DNA of 64,000 bases from Pseudomonas japonica. Lineage in GTDB: Bacteria > Pseudomonadota > Gammaproteobacteria > Pseudomonadales > Pseudomonadaceae. Under the pieces are notes generated by a model. The model was not told where the DNA came from. It searched no databases and saw nothing but the letters and a program-made list of their open reading frames with translations. The translations under genes and the position numbers were made by a program. The stretch covers positions 1 through 64,000 of the forward strand of contig NZ_JAAMQU010000015.1 in the NCBI RefSeq assembly GCF_013522925.1, read 5' to 3'. This document shows, one piece after another, positions 35,752 through 45,850 of this stretch; position 1 is the first letter of the stretch; every line of letters starts with the position of its first letter.

Positions 35752-35901
35752 TTACGGGCCGCCGATCCAGAGTTACCGGGTCTTCAGCCGCGGGTCTACC
35801 TCCGTATCGGACAGTTGTGATGATCTATCTTTCCACGCCTCTACTGAGCATTCCGCCGCCGCTCCAGCGGATGAGTGGACTGACGGCGGGGGTGGCGACC
35901 G

Positions 35902-37167
35902 CTAGCTAATCTCGGTGCCGGGCGCTGAAATGTTTGCGACCAGCTCCGAGGGAGCAAGGGCCGACTCGATCTCAACAATACATTCGCGAGCTTTGGCCAA
36001 GGCCAGATTCAAGTCGTCGGGGGTTGCCTTGTTTCCCTGTGGGCAGACCTTTCGCTCATGCTTAACATGATATCTGCTGGAGGCAAGGTAGAGGTCAGGA
36101 AAATCAGGGACCGGCCGCGCAGGGGAAGTGAATACCGGCAGCCGCTCATTGATGGCTGGGAGGTCCCGTTTGTTGAAGTAAGGGAAGACCCCCAGCCAGG
36201 TGTGCTTGTAGATCTTAACGCACAAGCCCGAGGGCCACCCTTCCAGCCGCACATCCAAGCTGTAGTGCTGCTTATCTTTTTCTTTATCACGAACAAGCTT
36301 GATCTCGACGATCCCTCGCCATGGCGAAAATAGCTCACCCTCTAAAAGCTGGGTCTGGAGGTAGGAAAATTTCTCATCGAGTTTACGTCCGAGGCAGTAC
36401 GCGTAATGGTCCTGCAGAAGTTCGTAAGCGTCCTGATTTTGGTCGAAGAGCTGCCAACATAGCTGCTTAAGTTCAGAGCTACCAGTCATTGTTTTCTCTA
36501 TGTGAGTGGCAAACTGCTCCAGAAACTCCCGGACTGCGCCAGAAGTCCGCGTTTGCTGCTGGCGTAGCAGATGAGCGAGCTGCCCGTACGATTGGTAATA
36601 CACAGGCACAGAATGCTCATGGTCCGCCGTGGGTGAATCCCTACCTTTAGGCGTGAGATAAACGACCAGGCGGTGCTTATAGTGAGGAAAGAGACCGCAA
36701 AGCGCTTGCTGATACCCTAAGACCTGTTCATGCTGGTCCAAAGCATGGATCTTATTCTCAATGGCGATGACTAGGCCAATGGAAGGGAAATCAATCAATA
36801 CGTCCATGTACTGTAGTTCCCGAGCGACCACGGCAGGTGTACCCGCCGCAGCTTCGAATACCTGCTCCGGAACTCCGGTATTCGAGTGCCTGCAGTTAAC
36901 GAGCGAGCGTACATAGGCATCCCTGAAGGCGCTGCCTAGGCTATGGGTACCTCGATCATTTAAAAGCGATGCAATGATATTGGAGTGAACGAGCTCCTTA
37001 TTGCTCACCCCCATGACTCTGAAAAGGTCGAAAGCTTGGGTGTAGTCCTTTAAGCTTGTAAATTCCTGACTAGCTGTCAGAGAAGCTACCTGGGCCGCTG
37101 CATCCATATCTAGGAACTTCGCAAGGGGGGTGGGGGCGCATATTATAGGGCTGACTTGGGTTGTCAC
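35902..37167 (-). CDS. PD-(D/E)XK nuclease-superfamily protein (PDDEXK_4-like)
   Basis: A 421-residue protein. Residues 55-75 (KELVHSNIIASLLNDRGTHS) and 115-155 fit the PDDEXK_4 family, with catalytic candidates D122 in YMDVLID and E137-x-K139 in VIAIENKIHALDQ. The C-terminal half (about 230-420) is unassigned. Such proteins are frequent in defence islands, often as lone effectors, but their targets are mostly unknown. It converges on the McrBC pair with a 150-bp gap. The start is a GTG at 37167 without a clear Shine-Dalgarno sequence; Met21 at 37107 is an alternative. The coding sequence is more A+T-rich than its neighbours. Confidence 0.8.
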   Translation of the reverse strand: MTTQVSPIICAPTPLAKFLDMDAAAQVASLTASQEFTSLKDYTQAFDLFRVMGVSNKELVHSNIIASLLNDRGTHSLGSAFRDAYVRSLVNCRHSNTGVPEQVFEAAAGTPAVVARELQYMDVLIDFPSIGLVIAIENKIHALDQHEQVLGYQQALCGLFPHYKHRLVVYLTPKGRDSPTADHEHSVPVYYQSYGQLAHLLRQQQTRTSGAVREFLEQFATHIEKTMTGSSELKQLCWQLFDQNQDAYELLQDHYAYCLGRKLDEKFSYLQTQLLEGELFSPWRGIVEIKLVRDKEKDKQHYSLDVRLEGWPSGLCVKIYKHTWLGVFPYFNKRDLPAINERLPVFTSPARPVPDFPDLYLASSRYHVKHERKVCPQGNKATPDDLNLALAKARECIVEIESALAPSELVANISAPGTEIS

Positions 37168-37241
37168 GCTACAGGTTAAGAGTAGTTTTTTTTTGATGTT
37201 GTGGTCCTGGGCGCCGAGGCTAGAACTGATAGGAGAATTTT

Positions 37242-37460
37242 ATGATGGAAGGTCCTTGTTACGAGATCGAACACGCAAGTTTTGAGCTTTTCTTGAACTT
37301 ATGGTACAGCGGAACATTCGCGGAGCAGCGTTTGGGGCAAGCATTTTACAACCATTTTAAGCTTCACCAGCTGACCAATCAGAATGGCTTGCACGAACTC
37401 TACGAATCATCGGGCAAGAAAGCATTGAGGATGATTGGCGACTATTTCTTAATCAGATAA
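37242..37460 (+). CDS. small protein of unknown function
   Basis: A 72-residue product beginning MMEGPCYEIEHASFELFLNL, with GGAG eight bases before the ATG. It has a pattern of aromatic residues (LWYSGTFAEQRLGQAFYNHF) and looks helical, with no signal peptide. It is divergent from the nuclease gene, 74 bp away, so their promoters probably overlap. I do not recognise it. Good Shine-Dalgarno spacing and a non-random composition support it as real. Confidence 0.55.
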   Translation: MMEGPCYEIEHASFELFLNLWYSGTFAEQRLGQAFYNHFKLHQLTNQNGLHELYESSGKKALRMIGDYFLIR

Positions 37461-37702
37461 ATGGACTGGTAGGCAGCACAGGCAGTGGTTTGTTCTCGCT
37501 TGGAGAGAGCGTTTGCCACAACCACACGAACGTACTCACCCTTGATGTGCCATTCTGTATAAATATACATGTAAGATTTTAGCGCAGGTCCGATTGGCGC
37601 CGCAGTGGCTTCAACGGAAACGCGTGACGCGTGGCGATGTGAAGCCTTCTATAACGTGGCAAGCACAGGCGAAGCCCCAATAATCGTTTAAAAGGATGCG
37701 TT

Positions 37703-37921
37703 ATGGACGTAACTAAAGAAGACCTGAAGCAGGCGCTGAAAGCTGCCGAGACTCTGAAGCTCAAGGCTGAGACGACGAAGCTACATGCTGAGATAGCCAA
37801 ACTGAAGGCCGAACAGAAACTCACTACGGTCAAGCGCATATGGAATCCCGTATTGGTGGTGTCCGTAATCTTGATCGTGGCATCCGCGGCTTTGCATATT
37901 TCGTTCAACTTGTGCCATTGA
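37703..37921 (+). CDS. small coiled-coil protein with C-terminal membrane segment
   Basis: A 72-residue product. Residues 1-42 are a heptad-like Lys/Glu/Leu/Ala-rich helix (KQALKAAETLKLKAETTKLH) and residues 46-67 are a hydrophobic segment (NPVLVVSVILIVASAALHIS), so it is probably a tail-anchored inner-membrane protein. AAAAGGATGCGTT gives a Shine-Dalgarno site before the ATG. Its function is unknown. Small tail-anchored proteins occur in defence islands, but nothing ties it to a neighbour. Confidence 0.55.
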   Translation: MDVTKEDLKQALKAAETLKLKAETTKLHAEIAKLKAEQKLTTVKRIWNPVLVVSVILIVASAALHISFNLCH

Positions 37922-38064
37922 TACTGTCAAAGTGCCGTAAACCAAAACCTTAAGAAATTCATGTGCACTGCGGCCCTGCATGAAAACTTTACATGTACAA
38001 ATAATCAGCATGGCTGCGGCATTTGTGCGGTTGTAATATTGCGGCTTTCTATGCAGCCAACTCT

Positions 38065-38349
38065 TCACTTTAGCTCGGGAGGTGAATCTTCAAGGCGGGC
38101 GCCGTGCTCGCTCATGGTGGCCAGCACTCGTGTCAACTCGGGCTCGGCAAGCGTCAGAAGGGCCGCCATGTGAAAGTGCATCTGTATAGACATAGGGCGG
38201 GGATCGGCGCCGCCGGTATACCGTCGCCAGTTAGCGCCTTGAGAAATACCGTAAATATCTGCCATTTGCTGACTTGTGCGGCCAAACTTATTTTTGAGCT
38301 CTGCCAATTCTGGTGCGCTTGGTGGTACATAGTTTCTGATTCGTTTCAT
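38065..38349 (-). CDS. small HTH (XRE-like) DNA-binding protein
   Basis: A 94-residue product starting MKRIRNYVPPSAPELAELKN. The stretch KNKFGRTSQQMADIYGISQGANWRRYTGG has the look of a helix-turn-helix (QQMADIYGI then recognition helix). It is divergent from the HicB-like gene, with 220 bp between. It may be a Cro/XRE-type repressor of the shared promoter region. The longer open frame upstream (to 38571) is unlikely because it would overlap the divergent gene's start. Confidence 0.6.
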   Translation of the reverse strand: MKRIRNYVPPSAPELAELKNKFGRTSQQMADIYGISQGANWRRYTGGADPRPMSIQMHFHMAALLTLAEPELTRVLATMSEHGARLEDSPPELK

Positions 38350-38569
38350 GGATGAATGACACCTGCGAGGCAGCTGATGCAGGGCACGGAGTCTACCAGT
38401 CCTAAGGCTGGTGGCGAATGGCCGCATATCTAAGAAAAATTTGCGCCAAGCGTCGCTACGGAGGACAGATATTTCAACCTCACCATACCTGGCGCTTTTA
38501 AGAGGGCTTTCTTGACAAATGCCCGGCTGTTCCAATCTAAGTTTACTAAAAATTGTCTTGGTAATTATC

Positions 38570-38998
38570 ATGAACGCGACCTTATACCTCTATCCAGTCC
38601 TGATTCACGACGATCCTGACGGCCTTTGGTTGAGCTGCCCCGATATCCCAAGGACCTATGGCATAGGCGATGACATGGTAATGGCCCTTAAGTCGCTGCA
38701 TGATGGTCTGGAAACGGCGTTTTCGTTCTATGTTGAAGAGTACGTACCAATCCCAACCCCAAGCGAACCCTGTGTCGGCCAGCAAACGGTCTGCCTTTCA
38801 GAGCTGTCTTCGATAAAGGTCTCTACATGGAATGCTTTTGTGGCGTCAGGGCTTGGCAGGACAGAATTGGCTCGTCAGCTGGGTATCGCGACCCAAGCCG
38901 TAGACACTCTGTTCGATTTTCTGCAGGACTCTCATAGCCCGCACCTCGAACGCGCCTGGGCGATCGTGGAGGCCTCCTCTAGCGGTAATATTGAATAA
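38570..38998 (+). CDS. HicB-family antitoxin-like protein
   Basis: A 142-residue protein. The N-terminal half (LYLYPVLIHDDPDGLWLSCPDIPRTYGIGDDMVMALKSLHDGLETAF) is the HicB partial RNase-H-like fold, and the C-terminal half (GLGRTELARQLGIATQAVDTLFDF) is an HTH. HicB normally neutralises the mRNA interferase HicA, whose short gene sits directly upstream. No HicA-like frame is present on either side here, so this is an orphan or acts with the divergent HTH gene. The start MNATLYLYP at 38570 is chosen by family fit. Confidence 0.8.
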   Translation: MNATLYLYPVLIHDDPDGLWLSCPDIPRTYGIGDDMVMALKSLHDGLETAFSFYVEEYVPIPTPSEPCVGQQTVCLSELSSIKVSTWNAFVASGLGRTELARQLGIATQAVDTLFDFLQDSHSPHLERAWAIVEASSSGNIE

Positions 38999-39045
38999 GC
39001 CGAGCGGGTAGTGTTAGAGGGTATACCGGCGCTCGGCCGGCTTGC

Positions 39046-39921
39046 TCAGTCATACAACCAAGCCTTCAGAGCCTTCAGGTTCTTCACCCAGATCTGCTGC
39101 GCCTCGGGCTTAGGGTCGAGCTTCTTCGGGTCGATCTGGTACCGCTGAAGCACATACTTCACCAGTGCCTGGCGGGTCAGAATCTCCAGCGTGCCATCTA
39201 CCATGCCGAAGTCCGTCTCGATGATCGATTTCTGAGCGGGCGCCAATCGCTCGTCCGGGGCAATCAGTACAGGCACTTCGGTGTTCCACTCGTGGTCGCC
39301 TTCCATCCCGTTCGTGGTCACGTCATCCATCAGTTCGGGTACGCCGCGCAACCGGCTCAACACGAAATCACGATAGGCCTGGTTCTTCTCACAGAACGCA
39401 CGCACGTGCCAGCGCATGCCGGTGTATACCAGCGTGTGCGGGGCAATCAGCCGCACTTCCGGCTCAGGGTTCGCCAGCGACACGTATTCGATCTCCAAGC
39501 GCAAATGCTCCCTACAGGCCTTCAGTAGTGGTCGCAGGATCTCTGCCTTGATCGACCGATCCGGTACCTCCAGCACTCGTGTGTGCGCATACGCCAGGGC
39601 AAGGCCTTCGATGTGCCGCGCTCGTGAGTTGTTTTGATACAGCAGGTGAAGATAAGCGCTGGCGCTGTCGTCGATGAACAGGGGCCTGAACTGCTTGCTC
39701 GGCACGTAGCCTTTCAGCTGTTTGTCATATGTAAGGTTTTTAGGCGCATGCTCGGTAATGTAGGTATTGATGTCCTTCGACGCTTGCTGGCGGCTGATAC
39801 CGAAGCTCTGCATCAGGTGCCCCGTGGTCAACCGGCCTTCCCACCAAGCCACCGTCTCGATCAATCGATAGCGTAGCGCTAAGTCCCAACGTACCTGCTC
39901 GATGGCCTGCTTGCGTTTCAT
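39046..39921 (-). CDS. WYL-domain transcriptional regulator, BrxR/CapW type
   Basis: A 291-residue regulator with the three-part layout of BrxR/CapW: N-terminal winged HTH (RYRLIETVAWWEGRLTTGHLMQSFGISRQQASKDINTYI), central WYL domain (about 130-200: EIEYVSLANPEPEVRLIAPHTLVYTGMRWHVRAFCEKNQAYRDFVLSRLRG) and C-terminal WCX-like part. Members repress defence operons such as BREX and CBASS and are thought to sense nucleic-acid or nucleotide ligands through WYL. It is divergent from the ADP-ribosylglycohydrolase remnant 125 bp away, whose lost operon it probably controlled. Confidence 0.88.
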   Translation of the reverse strand: MKRKQAIEQVRWDLALRYRLIETVAWWEGRLTTGHLMQSFGISRQQASKDINTYITEHAPKNLTYDKQLKGYVPSKQFRPLFIDDSASAYLHLLYQNNSRARHIEGLALAYAHTRVLEVPDRSIKAEILRPLLKACREHLRLEIEYVSLANPEPEVRLIAPHTLVYTGMRWHVRAFCEKNQAYRDFVLSRLRGVPELMDDVTTNGMEGDHEWNTEVPVLIAPDERLAPAQKSIIETDFGMVDGTLEILTRQALVKYVLQRYQIDPKKLDPKPEAQQIWVKNLKALKAWLYD

Positions 39922-39942
39922 CCTGCCCTCATATGCGCGAAT

Positions 39943-39980
39943 AATTTACCTGTACAAGTCTACAATCTAGACCTGTCGTG
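39943..39980. promoter_or_regulatory. candidate operator in the WYL/ADP-ribosylglycohydrolase gap
   Basis: GTCTA-CAATC-TAGAC (39958-39972) is a palindrome with five-base arms, flanked by a direct repeat of ACCTGT (39948-39953 and 39971-39976). It lies between the two divergent start codons, where a BrxR-type repressor would bind. Binding is inferred. Confidence 0.35.
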
Positions 39981-40046
39981 TTCCACTACATATCTTGAGT
40001 CCCAATGGCAGCCAGCGTAGGCGGCGAAAATTCAAAGGGATGACAA

Positions 40047-40622
40047 ATGAATACGATGGAACAGGTCAGGGGCTGCTTGCTGGGCGGTGCTGTGGGTGAG
40101 GCACTAGGCGCGCCCGTTGACGCCATGGCGTGGCCTGCCATTCAGCTGGCTTACGGCCCTCTTGGGATCAGTGACATGGTTCAGCCTTCGGACAATGGTC
40201 AACGCAGCGAAAATACGCAGATGCTGCTGTTCACGGCCGACGGATTATTGCGTGCCTTCGTGCGCAACAGTACCCAAGGCATCTGCCATGTACCAAGCAT
40301 GATCCACGAATCGCTGCTGCGCTGGCGACAGGCCCAAGGGTATGCGATGCATGTGGAAGTAGCAGCCAACGGCTGGCTGATCGAGCAACGCAGCCTTTGG
40401 GTTCAGCGTGATGCCGACCGTGATTTCCCTCGCGTATTGGCGCTTTCGTCTCGGCTAGGCGCCCCTGCGGACAACTTCAGCAAGGGCTGCAGCGGGTTAA
40501 TGCGCGCCGCGCCCTGTGCCTTCGGCGAGCAATTGCGCGATCATCTTCGCGCTATTGTCGGAAGAGGCTTCACTGGCCGAGCGCATGTCTTGCACAAGGG
40601 CGTTGAACCCCTGTTGCATTGA
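40047..40622 (+). pseudogene. truncated ADP-ribosylglycohydrolase
   Basis: The first 157 or so of 191 residues match the N-terminal half of ADP-ribosylglycohydrolases: RGCLLGGAVGEALGAPVD, SENTQMLLFTADGLLRAF (metal-binding Ser-Glu-Asn-Thr), and DNFSKGCSGLMRAAPCAFG. Full-length members have roughly 300-400 residues with further metal-binding Asp residues near the C-terminus. After about 40515 the frame reads into unrelated DNA, so the C-terminal half is missing and the enzyme is almost certainly inactive. Its start is intact and faces the WYL gene. Homology loss coincides with the end of a reverse-strand fragment, which marks a deletion junction. Confidence 0.75.
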
Positions 40623-40758
40623 TTGCATGGCAGCAACCGATTGGCCAGGCGTACCACACCACCAACAGCAGCACCACAACCACAACGAACGACGGCGCCC
40701 ACAACTGCGCTGAAGGGTTCTCGGTCCATTTTTTGAAGAGCGTTGAAAAAGCGTCCAT
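40497..40758 (-). pseudogene. possible frameshifted small membrane protein
   Basis: On the minus strand a frame starts MDAFSTLFKKWTENPSAQLW and runs into a strong hydrophobic stretch (SFVVVVVLLLVVWY). Near 40655 coding character seems to switch to the next frame, which continues QSVAAMQSMQQGFNALVQDM and ends at 40497 next to the point where the ADP-ribosylglycohydrolase breaks off. It reads like one small membrane-anchored protein broken by a frameshift. It is unrecognised and could be chance. Confidence 0.3.
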
Positions 40759-40921
40759 TTCTGAAAAACTCGGTCGTCGTGATCAGTTGGCCGCAGTGGG
40801 CCGGTAGAAGGCCAAGCGGTGCCGCGCTAAAGCCTTCCTTGGCAGTTACGAGCCAAGTCATTGATGGCAATCTGCCCGAAAATGGATCCCTAGGCAAACG
40901 CAATGGCACCAACGGCATTCT

Positions 40922-41317
40922 TTGCGGTCAAAGCCCGCCAATTTTGATGTGCCATGGCTGCCTGCTCTGCGGAACTGTTGGCTCGGACCCAGTTGGATAA
41001 TCCCGCTCGATAGCCTTAATGGCGTGTTCCAAGCTGTTTTCGTTCCCCACCAAACGCTGGAGGATGTCCACAAACAAGCCGGCGGCCAGATAGCCGCTGG
41101 GGTGGCCATGGGTAAGATGGGCGGAGTCGGCAGCATAGGCGAAAGCATTGCCGAAGATATGCAGGCGGGCCAGAACGCTATGCAAGCGGGCATGAACGAA
41201 ATGCTCGCTAACCTGCAGGCTTCCATTGCCCGTATTGGCAGTGAGAACCAAGTGGCCGAAGACGTGCCCGTGTTCGCCACCATGGCACCAGAGAAGTGCC
41301 AGTTGGAGATGCGCTGA
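40922..41317 (+). CDS. uncertain open frame in a rearranged stretch
   Basis: The C-terminal two thirds (KQAGGQIAAGVAMGKMGGVG and onwards, QAGQNAMQAGMNEMLANLQA) has protein-like composition, Gly/Ala/Met-rich and helical, while the first 35 residues look arbitrary. The true start may therefore be internal or lost. Its TGA overlaps the ATG of the next frame (TGATG), the form of a translationally coupled pair. No family is recognised. Probably a 5'-truncated gene. Confidence 0.35.
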   Translation: MRSKPANFDVPWLPALRNCWLGPSWIIPLDSLNGVFQAVFVPHQTLEDVHKQAGGQIAAGVAMGKMGGVGSIGESIAEDMQAGQNAMQAGMNEMLANLQASIARIGSENQVAEDVPVFATMAPEKCQLEMR

Positions 41318-41721
41318 TGGGTACCGCATTATCAGCGCTGTCCTCAGCAATCCAATCCGGTTTGCAGCGCCATCAGCAGCGTACGGATGGCGTTGAGCTT
41401 TCGACGTTCAACGGTTTACGCCTTGCCAGTGAAGAATTGGCCAAGCGTTACGACAAGGCCGAGAAAGCCTTCGTACCCCCAAAGGAAAAGCGGCAGGAGG
41501 CCCTAAATAAATTCAAGGCGGAGCAGAAGCTGGACAGCTCTGAATGGCGGCTTGTATTCGCTGGCCTATCGGACCGTGAAGAACAAGTTACCGCTGTACT
41601 GGACGATGAGCCGCTGTTCGCGAGGGTTCGGCAAATCCGGCAACGCCTACCTGCGCTCGGCCCTGTTCATGCCAGCCATGAGTGCCATGCGCTACGACCG
41701 GTATGCCAAGGGTTTCTATGA
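41317..41721 (+). pseudogene. gene truncated at its 3' end by an IS110-type remnant
   Basis: The frame begins MGTALSALSSAIQSGLQRHQ at 41317, coupled to the frame upstream, and stays coding-like up to about residue 100 (EQKLDSSEWRLVFAGLSDRE, then DDEPLFARVR), with a charged helical middle (ELAKRYDKAEKAFVPPKEKR). After about 41620 it runs out of frame through transposase sequence. The original C-terminus is missing. Function unknown. Confidence 0.45.
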
Positions 41722-41869
41722 CACGTTGGTAGGCAAGGGCAAGAAGAAGATGCAGGCCATCGCCGCTGTCATGCGCAAGTACCTGACCGGTATCTGGGCA
41801 TGCTTGCGAAGCGGCGAGGCCTTCGACTCGTCCAGGCTTTTTAGCGAAAAATACCTGCAAAAAGGTTGA
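41621..41869 (+). mobile_element. IS110-family transposase, C-terminal remnant
   Basis: In one frame this stretch reads GKSGNAYLRSALFMPAMSAM and then VGKGKKKMQAIAAVMRKYLT, the conserved C-terminal region of IS110/IS1111 transposases, ending at a stop at 41869. The N-terminal DEDD catalytic part is absent. Only about 80 codons remain, so the element is dead. IS110 elements lack long terminal repeats, so the ends cannot be marked precisely. Confidence 0.8.
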
Positions 41870-42034
41870 CGGCCAACAGAGTATCTGCATCCAGCATTTC
41901 GCGGTGTAGCGATAAGAAGCGTCGCGGGCGAGCCCGGCTGCTCCGGGATGCAATGGCAGCGCCTGATTCGCGAGCTTCGCCTTCGGCTACGCCCAGCTCC
42001 TATCCGGCAGCGACAACCAACCCCAAATCGCAGG
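41870..42034. other. gap between the IS110 remnant and ssrA
   Basis: About 165 bp with no gene. It contains GC-rich REP-like sequence (GATTCGCGAGCTTCGCCTTC). A plus-strand frame that starts here and enters the tmRNA is spurious. Confidence 0.5.
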
Positions 42035-42035
42035 C

Positions 42036-42066
42036 ACAAAAAAAGGCGCCTCGAAAGGCGCCTTTT
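42036..42066 (-). terminator. terminator of ssrA
   Basis: On the minus strand AAGGCGCC pairs with GGCGCCTT across a short loop, followed by a run of seven T (plus-strand A-run at 42037-42043). It ends just downstream of the tmRNA 3' end. Confidence 0.9.
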
Positions 42067-42074
42067 CTCGGATT

Positions 42075-42474
42075 TGGTGGAGCCGGGGGGATTTGAACCC
42101 CCGTCCGCCAGTACTCCGCTGTCGGTACTACATGCTTAGCCCGTTCTACTGAGTTAACCCGCGGCCGCCCGAGGGGCAGGGTGCTTTGGGCGAGTCGTGT
42201 AAGTTTTAGCTGCGTCGTCCACGACATACTAGGCAGCGATCCTGTTCTATCTGACAGTCGGTTCGGGTTTACAGGCATCCCCTAGCGACTGCTGGTACCG
42301 AAGTAGCCAGAAGCTCAGGTTCTAGTCGTCGCAATTAAGCGGCGATGGCGAAGTCCTGGCCGTAGGTTTCGTCATTGGCAACTATAGAAGTTGCAACAGT
42401 GGATTTACGAGTTCTGTTACCAACTCGGCATGCACCTAAAGTTTCGTTACCGGCGTCGAATCCTGATCGGCCCC
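42075..42474 (-). ncRNA. ssrA: transfer-messenger RNA (tmRNA)
   Basis: tmRNA with SmpB rescues stalled ribosomes and tags the nascent chain. On the minus strand the 5' end is GGGGCCGATCAGGATTCGAC, and the 3' end is the tRNA-Ala-like T-arm GTTCAAATCCCCC followed by the acceptor strand and CCA at 42075. The tag reading frame lies at 42335-42379 and encodes ANDETYGQDFAIAA followed by TAA. Length is 400 nt. smpB is 9 kb away on the same strand. The 3' end adjoins the accessory region and could serve as an attachment site. Confidence 0.97.
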
Positions 42475-42505
42475 GTACCTGCAGCCAGTGGCGGCAGGTT
42501 TGTGA

Positions 42506-42534
42506 AGCATACGCCCCTCGGCTAGAAAAGTCGA
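42506..42534 (-). promoter_or_regulatory. candidate ssrA promoter
   Basis: On the minus strand TCGACT and TATGCT lie 17 bases apart, upstream of the mature tmRNA 5' end by about 32 bases. This fits a leader removed by RNase P. Based only on matches to the sigma-70 consensus. Confidence 0.4.
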
Positions 42535-42556
42535 CCGTTGAGCGCACCGTCGTGGC

Positions 42557-42844
42557 TCAGTTGCCTGCCGCGCCGCCTTTCTTGGTGTAGTTGTCCAGCT
42601 GGGTCAGGATTTTGCCAGTGCTGGCGATGCAGGCCTTGGTGTCACCGCGGGCCTGGTCGGCCTTGGCGGCGTCGATCTGGCCGCGCATGGTTTTTTCCAG
42701 GGCTGGGTTGGTGGCGGTGTTGGTGGTCATGGTGTCGTCGATTTTCTGCAGGTTCGCGGCGCACAGATCGTCGGCGGCGAAGGCAGGCGCGGCCACAACG
42801 GTGGCGGCGCAAAGGGCGAAGGCGGAAAGAAGGGTACGGGTCAT
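42557..42844 (-). CDS. small secreted or periplasmic protein of unknown function
   Basis: A 95-residue precursor. MTRTLLSAFALCAATVVAAP is a signal peptide probably cleaved after AFA, leaving a mature, helical, Thr/Asp/Lys-rich protein of about 75 residues with two Cys (DLCAANLQKIDD and KACIAS) that could form a disulfide. AAGGAG lies eight bases before the ATG at 42844; the ATG at 42850 is closer than usual. Function unknown; it lies upstream of ssrA on the same strand. Confidence 0.75.
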   Translation of the reverse strand: MTRTLLSAFALCAATVVAAPAFAADDLCAANLQKIDDTMTTNTATNPALEKTMRGQIDAAKADQARGDTKACIASTGKILTQLDNYTKKGGAAGN

Positions 42845-42988
42845 GGGCATTTCTCCTTTGAAGGATAAGTACGCTCATTGGCCAATGCCAAGGCGCCAAG
42901 GTTCGCCCGCGCGGTTGGGCTTACTTCATGGACTGCGCGAATTGCCGAGAGGTTCTATTTTTTGTGTACGAATTAACACGACAAGGTT

Positions 42989-45846
<2,858 letters not shown>

Positions 45847-45850
<4 letters not shown>

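Larger units (their letters stand above)
32071..42074. other. putative genomic island adjoining the ssrA 3' end
   Basis: The segment between rtcB and the tmRNA 3' end carries restriction and nuclease genes, small orphan genes, an antitoxin-like gene, a WYL regulator, a truncated ADP-ribosylglycohydrolase and an IS110 remnant. The part around 35.9-38.6 kb is visibly richer in A+T than its surroundings. The 3' end of ssrA is a common integration site for islands. No integrase and no second copy of the attachment sequence were seen, so the boundaries are inferred. Confidence 0.55.

Noticed and set aside
42075..42120. tRNA-like end that could be called a tRNA-Ala
   Set aside because: It is the tRNA-like domain of tmRNA; the tag frame and the tmRNA 5' end are both present.
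41866..42139. Two plus-strand open frames running into the tmRNA
   Set aside because: They read antisense through the ssrA terminator and 3' domain; no Shine-Dalgarno and no protein-like composition.
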